In this document: piece after piece, positions 18,401 to 26,247 of the stretch
How the letters are laid out: the number at the start of each line of letters is the position of its first letter
Numbering within the stretch: the first letter of the stretch is position 1
IMG/VR virus record: IMGVR_UViG_3300008117_000076
Coordinates: 1-64,000 of that record
DNA length: 64,000 bases
Origin: a virus
Reading direction: 5' to 3' (one strand)
Position numbers and translations under genes: made by a program
The notes under the pieces: model-generated
What the model saw: only the letters and a program-made list of their open reading frames with translations
Databases searched by the model: none
Told to the model about the DNA's origin: nothing

Positions 18401-20305
18401 ATGGCAGATAATACTGTATTTTCAAGACTTAAAAAATTATTTTCTACAAGTACCATCGTCAGAAATGTCGGTGGTAAAAAATTACGCATCGCTGACACAG
18501 ACAACGTTCAGTCTTTTATCAATAGACGAGGTGTTGACAGATATACTCGCGTATATCAATCGGGAACTGGTGGATATGGTTCACATTACGGTAGAATGGA
18601 AACTGCAGCGGCATTTCAAGGCGCACGTCTCCAATTATTCCGTGATTACGATATGATGGATAATGATCCAATTATATCTTCTGTGTTGGACATTTACGCA
18701 GACGAATCTACAGTAAAAGACGAATTCAGTAAAATTCTTGCTATTAAAACTGATAACACACAAATTCAACAGATTCTAGAAAATTTATTTTATGATGTAT
18801 TAAATGTGGAATTTAATCTCTGGCCGTGGATTCGCAATCTTACAAAATACGGGGATTTTTTCTTATATCTGGACATAGACCCAGAGTATGGTATCGTTAA
18901 CGCTGTACCGTTATCAATTTACGAAACTACTAGAGTGGAAGGTGCGAATCCAGAAAATCCTTTTTCTGTAGAGTTTCACATACAAAATGATTTCTTGAAT
19001 CTTGGAAAAAAGGAATTCGATAATTACGAAATTGCACACTTCCGTCTCCTTTCTGATACCAATTTCCTTCCATATGGTAAGGCAATGATTGAAGGCGGTC
19101 GTCGTGTCTGGAAGCAATTACAATTGATGGAAGACGCAATGTTAGTACATCGCATTATGCGTGCACCAGATAAACGTAAGTTTAAGATTGATATTGGTAA
19201 TATTCCACCAAATGAAGTGGAAACATATATGCAGCGTATTATTGATCGCATGAAAAAGTCACCACTTATCGATCCAAAAACTGGTGATTATAATCTTCGT
19301 TATAACATGATGAACATTGTAGAAGATTTTTATATGCCCGTTCGTGGTAGAGATTCGGGTACTGACATTGAAACAATGCAAGGTCTACAATTTAATGCTA
19401 TTGAAGATATTGAATACCTTCGTCAAAAGTTACTTGCAGCATTTAAAGTCCCTAAATCATTTATTGGATATGAAGAAGATATTAATGGAAAAGCTACATT
19501 GGCTGCACAAGACGTTCGCTTTGCTCGAACAGTTGAACGTATCCAACGTATCGTGGTATCGGAATTAACTAAAATTGCTATTATTCATCTATATGTTCAA
19601 GGATTTACTGACGAGGAATTGGTAAATTTTGAATTAGCATTAACAAATCCATCTACGCTTTACGAACAAGAAAAAATTAATATTTGGAAAGAAAAGTTTG
19701 CTTTGGCAAGAGATATGACCGGCGGACAAGCTCAAATTCTTTCACAAGATTGGGTATATAAGCATATTCTTGAAATGTCGCAAGAAGAAGTTGAAGATGA
19801 GCGTAAAAAAATAATGGACGATATTAAACGTGTTCAAGAACAACAAGCTGCGGCACAACCACAAGAATCGGGAACACAAGGTGGTGACGCTCCATCGGGT
19901 GAATTACAACCAGCAACTCCAGCAGATGCTGATGTTGAATTAGGACCAGACCCAGAAATGGGCCAAGAAGATGGTGTGGAACCAGAGGAACTCGACGATG
20001 TAAATGCTATTTTAAATTCGTTGGGGGAAGATATCGATGAAGATGAATCGATGGACGATGAACTGGAAGAAATTTTAGTGAAAAATAAAGTTGGTCGTCC
20101 CCGTGAAGGATTAAAATTTGGTACGGATAGACATCCGTTAGGTAGAGATCCTTTGGGGCATAAAGAAAATACCAAAACCTATAAAAGAAGTACACTTTCT
20201 ACGGAAGCCAAGCAATTTCTAGACAAATTACCTAGAAAGGGTGTAAGTAAATACCGTCAGATGATTGCTGACAGCATTATTCCAGACACTAAATTGGACG
20301 GTTAG
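18401..20305 (+). CDS. 20: Portal protein (T4 gp20 type)
   Basis: The 634-residue protein forms the dodecameric vertex through which DNA is packaged and ejected. Recognisable T4-like portal segments include DNDPIISSVLDIYADE, LRLFRDYD-type text before it, GKAMIEGGRRVWKQLQLMEDAM, FYMPVRG and AFKVPKSFIGYEEDINGKATL. The length exceeds T4 gp20 (524 residues) because of a long acidic, Gln/Pro-rich C-terminal extension (about residues 480-560) and a basic end. The ATG has GAGG upstream. Confidence 0.96.
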   Translation: MADNTVFSRLKKLFSTSTIVRNVGGKKLRIADTDNVQSFINRRGVDRYTRVYQSGTGGYGSHYGRMETAAAFQGARLQLFRDYDMMDNDPIISSVLDIYADESTVKDEFSKILAIKTDNTQIQQILENLFYDVLNVEFNLWPWIRNLTKYGDFFLYLDIDPEYGIVNAVPLSIYETTRVEGANPENPFSVEFHIQNDFLNLGKKEFDNYEIAHFRLLSDTNFLPYGKAMIEGGRRVWKQLQLMEDAMLVHRIMRAPDKRKFKIDIGNIPPNEVETYMQRIIDRMKKSPLIDPKTGDYNLRYNMMNIVEDFYMPVRGRDSGTDIETMQGLQFNAIEDIEYLRQKLLAAFKVPKSFIGYEEDINGKATLAAQDVRFARTVERIQRIVVSELTKIAIIHLYVQGFTDEELVNFELALTNPSTLYEQEKINIWKEKFALARDMTGGQAQILSQDWVYKHILEMSQEEVEDERKKIMDDIKRVQEQQAAAQPQESGTQGGDAPSGELQPATPADADVELGPDPEMGQEDGVEPEELDDVNAILNSLGEDIDEDESMDDELEEILVKNKVGRPREGLKFGTDRHPLGRDPLGHKENTKTYKRSTLSTEAKQFLDKLPRKGVSKYRQMIADSIIPDTKLDG

Positions 20306-20364
20306 TATATGTCGATTATATTTACTTATATGATGGTTGTTTACTCGTTAAATACGGATAACAT

Positions 20365-21225
20365 ATGAGCCTCAAACACAATAAAATTAAGAATACCGGC
20401 ATTTTGTTTGAATTGCTGGTTAGAAAAATCGCAACGGATGTATTAGATGGCAAACAAGATAGTTTTGCCATCAAATTGATGCGTGAGCACTTCCATCCAA
20501 AATCAGAACTTGGAAAGGAGTTGCAATTATATCGCACGTTTTTTAATACACCGAAGTTGACGGAAAGTAAAGCATTTAACATGCTTGATTTAATTGTTCA
20601 ACGCCGCCGTAGTTTAAATGAAAAAGTACTTTCTGCACAAAAATTTCTTTTAATTAAAGAAATTAAACAAAATTGTGATTTAAAACAATTTCTAAACGGT
20701 CGTGTTCCTTCCTATAAAGTGTATGCATCAATTTATAAACTTTTTGAAAGTGGTTCTGATGATGTGATGCAATTGGAGGATGTGGTAAAATCACGCTTTT
20801 TGGTAGTGGAACATTTGCAAGGTATTTTTAAAGAAGAAGAAATTATTAAAGAAAGCTCATACGTTGAAGCACTTCGTGGTCAAGATGAAGAAATTCGTTA
20901 TCTGTCATATAAATTTTTATTAGAACGATTTAATGAAAAATATAGTAATTTTAATGACAAACAAAAAGCATTACTTCGTGAATATATCAATAAAGGAACA
21001 GATGTTGAGCAGTTTAGAAAATATGCAATAGCTGAAGCAACGTTTTTAGAATCTCAAATTAAAAAACAAAGTGTAAAAATTAAAAACGAGGTAACTCGTA
21101 TCAAACTACACGAAGTCGTTGCACAACTAAAAAATATACAAGCAAAACCAATCATTAAAGAAAACCACATCACAGCACTTCTTATTGCATATCAATTAGT
21201 ACAAGATATGAATTCGTTGAGTTAA
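20365..21225 (+). CDS. Conserved helical protein between portal and protease genes
   Basis: The 286-residue basic and helical product starts with a KHNKIKNTGILFELLVRKI stretch that I recall from proteins beside portal genes in marine T4-like phages. The rest is Lys/Glu-rich helix with KELQLYRTFF and RYLSYKFLLERFNEKY-type segments. No enzymatic motif is visible. Its position between portal and prohead protease suggests a head-assembly part. The 59-base gap before it holds only AT-rich sequence, with a weak ATATTTAC element near 20318. Confidence 0.65.
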   Translation: MSLKHNKIKNTGILFELLVRKIATDVLDGKQDSFAIKLMREHFHPKSELGKELQLYRTFFNTPKLTESKAFNMLDLIVQRRRSLNEKVLSAQKFLLIKEIKQNCDLKQFLNGRVPSYKVYASIYKLFESGSDDVMQLEDVVKSRFLVVEHLQGIFKEEEIIKESSYVEALRGQDEEIRYLSYKFLLERFNEKYSNFNDKQKALLREYINKGTDVEQFRKYAIAEATFLESQIKKQSVKIKNEVTRIKLHEVVAQLKNIQAKPIIKENHITALLIAYQLVQDMNSLS

Positions 21226-21228
21226 TAT

Positions 21229-21732
21229 ATGGATAAAGAACAACGCCTCCGTGAATATATTCGAAAGATGGTTCGTGAATTAATGAATGAAATTTCAACT
21301 ACTGCCGGTGTTCCTGGGTATTTAACTCCACATGCTTTTTCTGGGGAAAAAGATAGAACCGCATCAGTTGACCGTATGGCAAAACGCATCGGGTATACGC
21401 TGACAAATAAAGGTAAAAAAGACAATAAAGGTGATAAGTTAACCGAGTCTTATAATAAGTTAAAAGATGAGTTTAAGACTCTCACGGAAAACTATTACTA
21501 TGAATATCGGAATGATACCAGTAAACTTCCTCATCAAAAGATTGGTACGGCTATCTCTGAATTAAACAAACAATTAAAGCTAGTAGAACGGGCTTTAAAA
21601 ATGAATAGTCGTTTAAAGAAAGAGTACGGTATTTCAGACGACAAATTGTGGAAACGTACCAAACACCAAATGACCAAACTAGAAGGTAAGCTTGTAGAAC
21701 TTGCCGGCCGCCTTCGTGAGATGAGAGGATAA
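21229..21732 (+). CDS. Head-region protein with NEISTTAGVPGYLTPHAF motif
   Basis: The 167-residue product begins with a charged helix (REYIRKMVRELMNE) and then ISTTAGVPGYLTPHAF, an N-terminal motif I recall from several proteins of marine T4-like phages. The remainder is Lys/Leu-rich helix, possibly coiled coil. The function is unknown. The shared N-terminus may be a capsid-targeting or processing sequence, since the nearby prohead protease trims such leaders in T4; this is inference. Confidence 0.6.
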   Translation: MDKEQRLREYIRKMVRELMNEISTTAGVPGYLTPHAFSGEKDRTASVDRMAKRIGYTLTNKGKKDNKGDKLTESYNKLKDEFKTLTENYYYEYRNDTSKLPHQKIGTAISELNKQLKLVERALKMNSRLKKEYGISDDKLWKRTKHQMTKLEGKLVELAGRLREMRG

Positions 21733-21733
21733 T

Positions 21734-21865
21734 ATGAAAAAATCTCGTTTAATGGAAATTATTCGTGAAACAATCAACGAAGAATTGGAATTAGAATCAC
21801 AAGCAAGTGATGATGCAAAGAAGCAAGGTTTAGTATATAGAGGATATGAATCCGTTAGCGGCTGA
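21734..21865 (+). CDS. Short 43-residue protein with capsid-targeting-like N-terminus
   Basis: The ATG at 21734 follows the previous stop by one base. The peptide starts MKKSRLMEIIRETINEEL and continues with ASDDAKKQGLVYRGYE, echoing the QAKKMGLKSMGFG motif of the 13346 and 16370 genes, then stops at a TGA. It overlaps the next frame by 20 bases. The echo of a longer motif suggests either a tiny gene or the front end of the 21846 gene separated by a frameshift. Confidence 0.45.
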   Translation: MKKSRLMEIIRETINEELELESQASDDAKKQGLVYRGYESVSG

Positions 21866-22238
21866 TAAAGCAAAAAAAGCAAATCGTCCTATTGGTGCAT
21901 CTACAATGGTAACTAAAACACCAGATCAACAACGACGACGAAACAGACCAGAACCAGAAAAGGATGCGGAATTTAACGCAATGGGAAAATACACCGGTAC
22001 TGATGCGGGGAATAGAATTGCTGACAAAGTTATTAGTAAATTTTTTGATACTTCCGATGCATTATTAGGTAAGTACAAGTATTATGATGACATTCCTGCG
22101 GATGAATTTATTGCCGCAACGGGTATTCCAAGAAAGGCAGCAGTTTGGACAGCTCAAAATAACAATAGCTATGAACAACCATTTAGTTATGATTCTGAAA
22201 CTGATACGTTTAGTATCAATGACCCATACGATATTTAA
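21846..22238 (+). CDS. Unknown small protein before the prohead protease
   Basis: The 130-residue product has a Lys/Arg/Pro-rich N-terminal third and an acidic C-terminal region rich in Tyr, Asp and Ser. No family is recognised. The ATG overlaps the preceding 43-residue frame by 20 bases, so the two could belong to one protein if a shift occurred. It ends 14 bases before the prohead protease. Confidence 0.55.
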   Translation: MNPLAADKAKKANRPIGASTMVTKTPDQQRRRNRPEPEKDAEFNAMGKYTGTDAGNRIADKVISKFFDTSDALLGKYKYYDDIPADEFIAATGIPRKAAVWTAQNNNSYEQPFSYDSETDTFSINDPYDI

Positions 22239-22252
22239 TTATAGGAAAATAT

Positions 22253-22837
22253 ATGGCATTACTTTGTGAATATACTGAATTACAATACGACCGTAGTATT
22301 CTAACGGAAGCAATGGACAGTAACAAACCATTAGTTCTTCGTAATGTCGTATTACAACGTGCCGATGCCAAAAACCAAAACGGCCGAGTCTATCCAAAAG
22401 AAATTTTGATGCGTGAAGCGGCTATGTATAAGAAGAACTTTGTGGAAAGCCGCCGAGCATTAGGTGAACTCGACCATCCAGAAAGTCCAGTTGTCAACCT
22501 TAAGAATGTTTGCTGCAATATCGTCGGATTATGGACAGAAGGTGATGACGTTCGTGGAGACATTGAAATACTCACCACACCAACTGGTAATATTGTTCGT
22601 GAACTTATTAAGAACAATATCCGTCTAGGCGTATCGTCCCGAGGTATGGGTTCGGTAAAATCGCTTGGAGAAAACACCGTTGAAGTACAAGAAGATTTTT
22701 CGTTAATTTGTTTTGATATTGTTAGTAATCCATCAACTATTGGTGCATTTATCAACGAAAATGTTCAATCAAAAGTTGTTGCGCCTTATGACAATATTGA
22801 CAAATTAATTCACGATTTCCTCAGCGAAATAAAATAA
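22253..22837 (+). CDS. 21: Prohead core protease (T4 gp21 type)
   Basis: This serine protease degrades the scaffold and trims capsid and internal proteins during head maturation. The 194-residue product shows the herpesvirus-assemblin-like catalytic pattern: GELDHPES with H75, LGVSSRGMGSV with S128/S129, and an acidic residue in CFDIVSNPS (D155). The size is close to T4 gp21 (212 residues). It sits upstream of scaffold and capsid genes as in T4, here separated from them by four extra genes. Confidence 0.93.
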   Translation: MALLCEYTELQYDRSILTEAMDSNKPLVLRNVVLQRADAKNQNGRVYPKEILMREAAMYKKNFVESRRALGELDHPESPVVNLKNVCCNIVGLWTEGDDVRGDIEILTTPTGNIVRELIKNNIRLGVSSRGMGSVKSLGENTVEVQEDFSLICFDIVSNPSTIGAFINENVQSKVVAPYDNIDKLIHDFLSEIK

Positions 22838-22849
22838 AAGGAGAAATAT

Positions 22850-23101
22850 ATGCTAGGATTTATACTTATACTCGCACTTTTTGTTGCAATTGCTTGGTAT
22901 GTCATTAAGGATATGAATACTCCGTTAGTTAAGACCGTAAAGACAACTGCACAAAAAGTAGAAGATACCGTAGAAAAAGTAGTAGATGTCAATAAGGATG
23001 GTGTGGTAAATGTTGCTGACGTTAAAGCTGCAGCAACAAAAGTTAAAAGTGTAGCTAAAAAAGTAACTACAAGAAAGCCACGTAAAAAAAAGGACGTATA
23101 A
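22850..23101 (+). CDS. Small membrane protein with dockerin/EF-hand-type loop
   Basis: The 83-residue product has a hydrophobic N-terminal helix (LGFILILALFVAIAWYVI) and then a charged region containing DVNKDGVVNVADV, matching the calcium-loop spacing of EF-hand and dockerin repeats, and a very basic tail. GGAG lies eight bases before the ATG. A single-pass membrane protein is likely. Its role is unknown; it might act at the host membrane during late infection. Confidence 0.6.
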   Translation: MLGFILILALFVAIAWYVIKDMNTPLVKTVKTTAQKVEDTVEKVVDVNKDGVVNVADVKAAATKVKSVAKKVTTRKPRKKKDV

Positions 23102-23102
23102 T

Positions 23103-23306
23103 ATGATTGAAAACGTCGAACAGACGCTAAAACGTATTGTTGAAACGGATACACCAGACTTTGTAAAAGGTAAAATGGTAGATACGTTTACGGCAAATAT
23201 GTTGATGACCGTGATTCGTAAATTAAACGAAGAAAACAAACAAAAACTGTTCGGTCGTTCAATTAATGAAATGGTAGCTGTTGCGTATAAAGTACTTACT
23301 TATTAA
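23103..23306 (+). CDS. Small unknown protein
   Basis: The 67-residue product is helical with no recognised motif (VEQTLKRIVETDTPDFVKGK at the start). It begins one base after the membrane-protein gene ends and finishes two bases before the HAD-Mom gene, so it is part of one translational unit. Little else can be said. Confidence 0.55.
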   Translation: MIENVEQTLKRIVETDTPDFVKGKMVDTFTANMLMTVIRKLNEENKQKLFGRSINEMVAVAYKVLTY

Positions 23307-23308
23307 AA

Positions 23309-24781
23309 ATGGCAAAGGGAAAGACTTTATTTGTAACAGATTTTGATGATACCTTGGCACGCACAGATGCCAAGGTTATTGTCGTTAGAAATGGTAATCG
23401 GATAGAAATGGATCCAGCTGAATATGCTACATATGAAGAACAGCCGGGCGATCAATTTGATTTTTCAGAATTTGAGCAATTAAAAAATCCACGACCAATT
23501 CAACGATTTGTTAAATTATTAAAAGCTGCAGTAGAGAGCGCAGATAAAGTTGTGGTTTTAACGGCCCGAGGGCATACTAGACCAGTTGCACAATTTTTAA
23601 AAATGATTGGAATTCGTTCGGGTAGTGTTGCAATTGCGGCACTGGGAGATTCCAACCCAGAAAAAAAAGCAAGATACATAGAAAAACAAATACAAGACGG
23701 ATACACTAGAGTTGCATTTGTTGACGACTCACCAAAAAATATTGAAGCAGTCAATAAATTAAAAGCAAAATATCCAGACGTTAAGATGTTGGTGCATCAA
23801 GTAAAAGAACCTGAAGAACCTACAACATCTCCTAAAAAAGAAGTTGAACTTCGTCCTATTAAAAAAGGTGATGACGATTACGTACAAGCAGACGAGTGGA
23901 TACGTACCCAACATTATCTCAAAAAATGGCCAAAGTCTGTTCAATCCACATTAGGCGTATATGTTGATGGTAAATTGTCGGGAACATTGGTCTATGGTAT
24001 TGGGACAAGAGGGCAAGCGGCAACCGATATTTTTGGACCAGGTGTGATGGCAAACAATCAACTGTGGGAACTTCAACGGGCGTTCACTACTGACGAAGCA
24101 AAACAATTAGTACCAAATCTTGGGTCAATGGTAATATCGCGTGGTAATGAATACATTCGTACAAACGCAAAAACTAAAGACGGTAAACCAGTAAAAGCAA
24201 TTGTATCCTACGCAGACAGCGCACAAGGTCACGCAGGGTCTGTGTATAAAGCAAGTAATGCAACATATCTTGGAGAACAACCACCTCGTACTGGTTGGGC
24301 AATTACGGATCCAAAAACAGGCGATACAGTAACTCGAACAACAATTAAATCTTCTGTACTAAAATCGTTAGCAGACAAAGGATTTTTTATTGAGAAATTA
24401 AAGCCGGAAACTGGTAAACATAAATTTTTATACGCATTGGGTAAAGACCAGAATGAAAGGGATCAGTTGTTAGCTCAAATTAAAAAACCTATATTTGATT
24501 ATCCAAAGGACGGGCAACCTGCGAAAGAAATTGAAAACGCAGCAAAAAAACGTTTGGCTGTAAAGAAACCACAACCAGCACCACCAACTACCACACCAAA
24601 ATCAAAAAGAGAAACAATAAAACAATTATTAAGAAGTAAAGTCACTAATCCAGATACGGGTGAGAAGATTTTTGTACAGACGGCATTACGTAAAGACAAA
24701 ACACATTCAGCGTATAAACAAGCAATGGGTATGGTAAATGCGTACGCAAAAAGATTTGGAATAAGAGTTAAACCACGTTAA
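23309..24781 (+). CDS. Fusion of HAD phosphatase-like domain and Mom-like GNAT domain
   Basis: The 490-residue protein has three parts. Residues 1-165 are a HAD hydrolase-like domain with DFDDT (D11, D13), VVLTARG and VAFVDDSPKN, as in polynucleotide-kinase 3'-phosphatase or HAD nucleotidases. Residues about 178-325 resemble the GNAT-fold phage Mu Mom protein: LWELQRAFT, VPNLGSMVISR, then IVSYADSAQGHAGSVYKASN. Mom makes a modified adenine that protects phage DNA from restriction. Residues about 433-490 match the end of the frameshifted 7332-9593 gene. A DNA-modifying role is inferred from the Mom likeness; why a HAD domain is attached is unknown. Confidence 0.7.
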   Translation: MAKGKTLFVTDFDDTLARTDAKVIVVRNGNRIEMDPAEYATYEEQPGDQFDFSEFEQLKNPRPIQRFVKLLKAAVESADKVVVLTARGHTRPVAQFLKMIGIRSGSVAIAALGDSNPEKKARYIEKQIQDGYTRVAFVDDSPKNIEAVNKLKAKYPDVKMLVHQVKEPEEPTTSPKKEVELRPIKKGDDDYVQADEWIRTQHYLKKWPKSVQSTLGVYVDGKLSGTLVYGIGTRGQAATDIFGPGVMANNQLWELQRAFTTDEAKQLVPNLGSMVISRGNEYIRTNAKTKDGKPVKAIVSYADSAQGHAGSVYKASNATYLGEQPPRTGWAITDPKTGDTVTRTTIKSSVLKSLADKGFFIEKLKPETGKHKFLYALGKDQNERDQLLAQIKKPIFDYPKDGQPAKEIENAAKKRLAVKKPQPAPPTTTPKSKRETIKQLLRSKVTNPDTGEKIFVQTALRKDKTHSAYKQAMGMVNAYAKRFGIRVKPR

Positions 24782-24798
24782 ATAATTTCGGAGGAAGT

Positions 24799-25008
24799 AT
24801 GGAAGTTACGGTAAGAGAAGGAAAAGATGAGTTGTCAAAGGCTTTAAAGGTTTTCAATAGTATGGTAAAAAAATCAGAACTAATCCCAGAACTTAAACGT
24901 AGAGAATTTTTTTTGAAGCCATCTAAAAAACGTATAGCAAAGCGCCAAGAAGCTCTTCGTAGACGAAAACGGGAAGAAAAAAGATTAGCTCGTCAAAAAA
25001 AGTATTAA
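24799..25008 (+). CDS. rpsU: Phage-encoded ribosomal protein bS21
   Basis: The 69-residue, very basic product matches the bS21 family from end to end: EVTVREGKDELSKALKVF at the start, then ELKRREFFLKPSKKR and an Arg/Lys-rich tail. Bacterial bS21 sits on the small ribosomal subunit near the anti-Shine-Dalgarno region and affects initiation. The phage copy has a GGAGG site four bases before the ATG and lies directly upstream of the scaffold and capsid genes. It may substitute for host bS21 and bias late translation; this is inference. Confidence 0.88.
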   Translation: MEVTVREGKDELSKALKVFNSMVKKSELIPELKRREFFLKPSKKRIAKRQEALRRRKREEKRLARQKKY

Positions 25009-25141
25009 TTAATAAAATTGAATTTTTAGAAAATAACCTTATATTTATTATAGAAACACTAGTTTATTATTAGTGGGTTTAATTTCAAAGTAAAATAGCA
25101 GATACTAATATCTACTTAAATCCCTATAGGAGTAACATTTT
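25009..25141 (+). other. 133-base leader between bS21 and scaffold genes with small inverted repeats
   Basis: The gap holds a promoter-like ATATTTATT (25041-25049), an inverted repeat CACTA-TAGTG (25057-25075, 9-base loop) and a second AGATA-TATCT (25100-25113, 4-base loop), then an AGGAG ribosome site before the ATG at 25142. Both stems are short and AT-rich, so their stability is doubtful. Confidence 0.35.
25041..25049 (+). promoter_or_regulatory. Candidate late promoter (ATATTTATT)
   Basis: One mismatch from the ATATTTATA element. It is 92 bases before the scaffold ATG, the longest leader of the set, and would drive the scaffold-capsid transcript. Confidence 0.4.
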
Positions 25142-26230
25142 ATGGCAGAAATTACTAACAAGCTTTTAAAACAAGCTATTGCAGATGCAGAAGCAGTTCG
25201 TGAAACTGCTATTGCTAATGCTAAGCTCGTTTTGGAAGAATCAATCACCCCACAAATTAAGGGTATGATTGCACGCCGTCTCCGTGTTGAAGCAGAAGGT
25301 GCTACGGAAACACCAGAACTTAAGAAAGACGCACCAGAAATGGAAGAAGCAACAGAAACACCATTTGAAGATGGTGAAGCAGAAGGTTCTTCCGAAATGC
25401 CAGCTGACAGTTCAACTATCGGCACCGGCGACAACAAAGAACCATCAGATGATGCATTTGATGCATCAGAAATGGATATGAGTGGTGAAGCACCATCTGA
25501 TAGTGAAACCGATTGGTATGATGATTGGGACGAAGCAGATTTCGATCTCGGTGAAATTATCAAAGAATTAGAAAACGATATCGCAGCTCTCTCTGGTTCG
25601 GAAGAAAATAAAGAAGAATCAGAAGAAGAAATGCCAGAAGCTCCAGTAGCTGAAGCAAAGGAAGAAGAAAAAGAAGCTCCAGTAGCTGAAGCAAAGGAAG
25701 AAGAAGAGAAGGAAGAATTAAAGGAAAGTGAAGAAAAAGAAGAAGAAGTTTCCCTTGAAGAAATTCTTGCAGAACTTGAAGCCGAAGACGACCTAGCCGG
25801 TGCTGAAGCACATGGTGGTGAGGACAAGACACACGCAATGGCTGCTAAACTTGCAGGACTCAAGCAAGAACTCGCACAATATAGAGAAGCAGTTAATGTT
25901 CTCCGTGGCCGTTTACAAGAAGTTAACTTGTTAAACGCTAAGTTACTCTTTACAAACAAGATTTTCCGTAAGGAAGGACTCAATAATGATCAAAAAGTTC
26001 GCATTGTCGAATCATTCGATCGAGCAACCACCGTTCGTGAAGTTAAGCTTGTTTACGCTGCACTTGTAGAAAATCTTTCAGTAGCAGCTAAAACTTTCAA
26101 CGCATCACGCAAGAAAGTTGTAGTAGAAGGTTTAGCATCAAAAGCTACACCAAGTACAGCACCAAAGGCTGAAGTTATCGTTGAAAATACGATAGCAAAA
26201 CGTTTACAACAACTCGCAGGCATTCTATAA
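25142..26230 (+). CDS. 22: Prohead core scaffold protein (T4 gp22 type)
   Basis: The 362-residue product is helical at both ends with an extremely acidic Glu/Asp-rich middle (about residues 55-230), as expected of a T4-like core scaffold that is later digested by the prohead protease. The C-terminal section (LNAKLLFTNKIFRKEGLNND, then VRIVESFDRATTVREVKLVY) is typical of gp22-like scaffolds in marine T4-like phages. It contains two near-identical EAPVAEAKEEE segments. It lies immediately before the capsid gene, as in T4. Confidence 0.88.
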   Translation: MAEITNKLLKQAIADAEAVRETAIANAKLVLEESITPQIKGMIARRLRVEAEGATETPELKKDAPEMEEATETPFEDGEAEGSSEMPADSSTIGTGDNKEPSDDAFDASEMDMSGEAPSDSETDWYDDWDEADFDLGEIIKELENDIAALSGSEENKEESEEEMPEAPVAEAKEEEKEAPVAEAKEEEEKEELKESEEKEEEVSLEEILAELEAEDDLAGAEAHGGEDKTHAMAAKLAGLKQELAQYREAVNVLRGRLQEVNLLNAKLLFTNKIFRKEGLNNDQKVRIVESFDRATTVREVKLVYAALVENLSVAAKTFNASRKKVVVEGLASKATPSTAPKAEVIVENTIAKRLQQLAGIL

Positions 26231-26247
26231 TCTAGGAGAAAATATAC

